Positions 50,449-50,867 of a DNA stretch of 50,867 nt are shown here, one piece after another (within the stretch, counting starts at the first letter, position 1; each line of letters opens with the position of its first letter). The stretch spans positions 1 through 50,867 of the forward strand of contig MU616709.1 in NCBI GenBank assembly GCA_025201705.1, written 5' to 3'. The stretch is from Dissophora ornata. Its lineage: Eukaryota > Mortierellomycota > Mortierellomycetes > Mortierellales > Mortierellaceae. A program made the position numbers and the translations under genes. The notes below the pieces were generated by a model. That model was not told the origin of the DNA, did no database searches, and was given only the letters and a program-made list of their open reading frames with translations.

Positions 50449-50867
50449 TTCATGCCCTGATGACATGGGGCCGGAGTTTTCATTCAACTACCTGTGGAAA
50501 ATTATGGAAAGATCACGTGATATAGCCATATTTGTCTCTTGGGCCTTTTTTTTTATATCTTTTTGTGCCTAATTGATAGAGCATGGAGCACGCATGGTTA
50601 TATGACGTCGTTAGACACCTTCATTGAGAATGGGAGCTGGGCTACAGTAGATTCTTATATCCAGTTCTGACTGCGTTACGGAACTGGAGAGTGACAATAG
50701 TTGCGTGGGCCCACTGGGTTAGCCCGTGGGAATGCGACTGGTTATATAGCGTTGGTGGATACCTTCATTGCGAAGGGGGACATTATTCGTAGATCTCTAC
50801 ATAGGATTTTGGCTTTGTTTTCGTCGCGTTATTAAACCAGAGAGACATGTTGTTATTAAAAAAAAAG
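50449..50867. other. Right flank with duplicated non-coding segment
   Basis: No gene is seen. It contains two diverged copies of a segment beginning tggttatat at 50595 and 50739, and a 7 bp inverted repeat at 50661-50687. The window ends in an A-rich tract. Confidence 0.6.
50595..50780 (+). repeat. Imperfect direct repeat, two copies about 144 bp apart
   Basis: Copy 1 (from 50595) and copy 2 (from 50739) align without gaps over about 41 bases at roughly three-quarters identity, sharing tggttatat and accttcattg. Weaker similarity continues further (gcgtta near 50673 and 50826, each followed by a word ending agag). Confidence 0.65.

Noticed and set aside
50082..50483. 133-codon minus-strand open frame with a PGSIPG-like phrase
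   Set aside because: That phrase is the translated T arm of tRNA-Gly, a known artefact.

Overview
The window looks like nuclear DNA of a filamentous fungus, most likely an early-diverging Mucoromycota lineage such as Mortierellomycotina. The evidence is many short (about 55-130 bp) GT-AG introns, roughly balanced base composition with pyrimidine-rich upstream regions, an HSPA12-type Hsp70, and fungal architectures of TOR, SEN1, DBP2, TOK and PFF1. The species assignment is inference. Eleven genes can be supported: ten protein genes with exon models that stay in frame from start to stop, counting the multi-exon ones, and one tRNA; no mobile element, CRISPR array or rRNA was recognised.

Layout, left to right: a G-rich tract at the edge; an uncharacterised coiled-coil protein (minus, 2352-721); an HSPA12-like Hsp70 (plus, 3421-5471), divergent from it; a TOK-type two-pore potassium channel (plus, 6590-11454); a 3.3 kb stretch with no recognised gene; a GRAM-VASt sterol-transfer protein (plus, 14776-19859); DBP2, a DEAD-box RNA helicase (minus, 23117-20255) with an unusually long 924 bp intron; an RCK-family (MAK/ICK/MOK, Ime2-like) kinase (plus, 23998-26462); the complete TOR kinase gene in 18 exons (minus, 35794-26905); the SEN1/senataxin helicase in 7 exons (plus, 36293-43805), divergent from TOR across 498 bp; PFF1, a membrane M28 metallopeptidase (minus, 47055-44100); a DPP1-like PAP2 lipid phosphatase (minus, 49271-47939); and tRNA-Gly(GCC) (minus, 50448-50378).

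These are ordinary eukaryotic neighbours rather than an operon or a metabolic cluster. Loose themes are growth control (TOR, RCK kinase), RNA metabolism (DBP2 and SEN1, both linked to R-loop and co-transcriptional RNA handling), and membrane and lipid homeostasis (the sterol transfer protein, PAP2 phosphatase, PFF1 and TOK). I did not see a clearly new system. The observations most worth following are the DBP2 intron at the split Asp codon of helicase motif V, the lineage-restricted coiled-coil gene with a 14-residue duplication, the His/Gln-rich predicted lumenal tail of the sterol-transfer protein, a SEN1 intron of 90 nt that can be read through, and a duplicated non-coding segment beside the tRNA.
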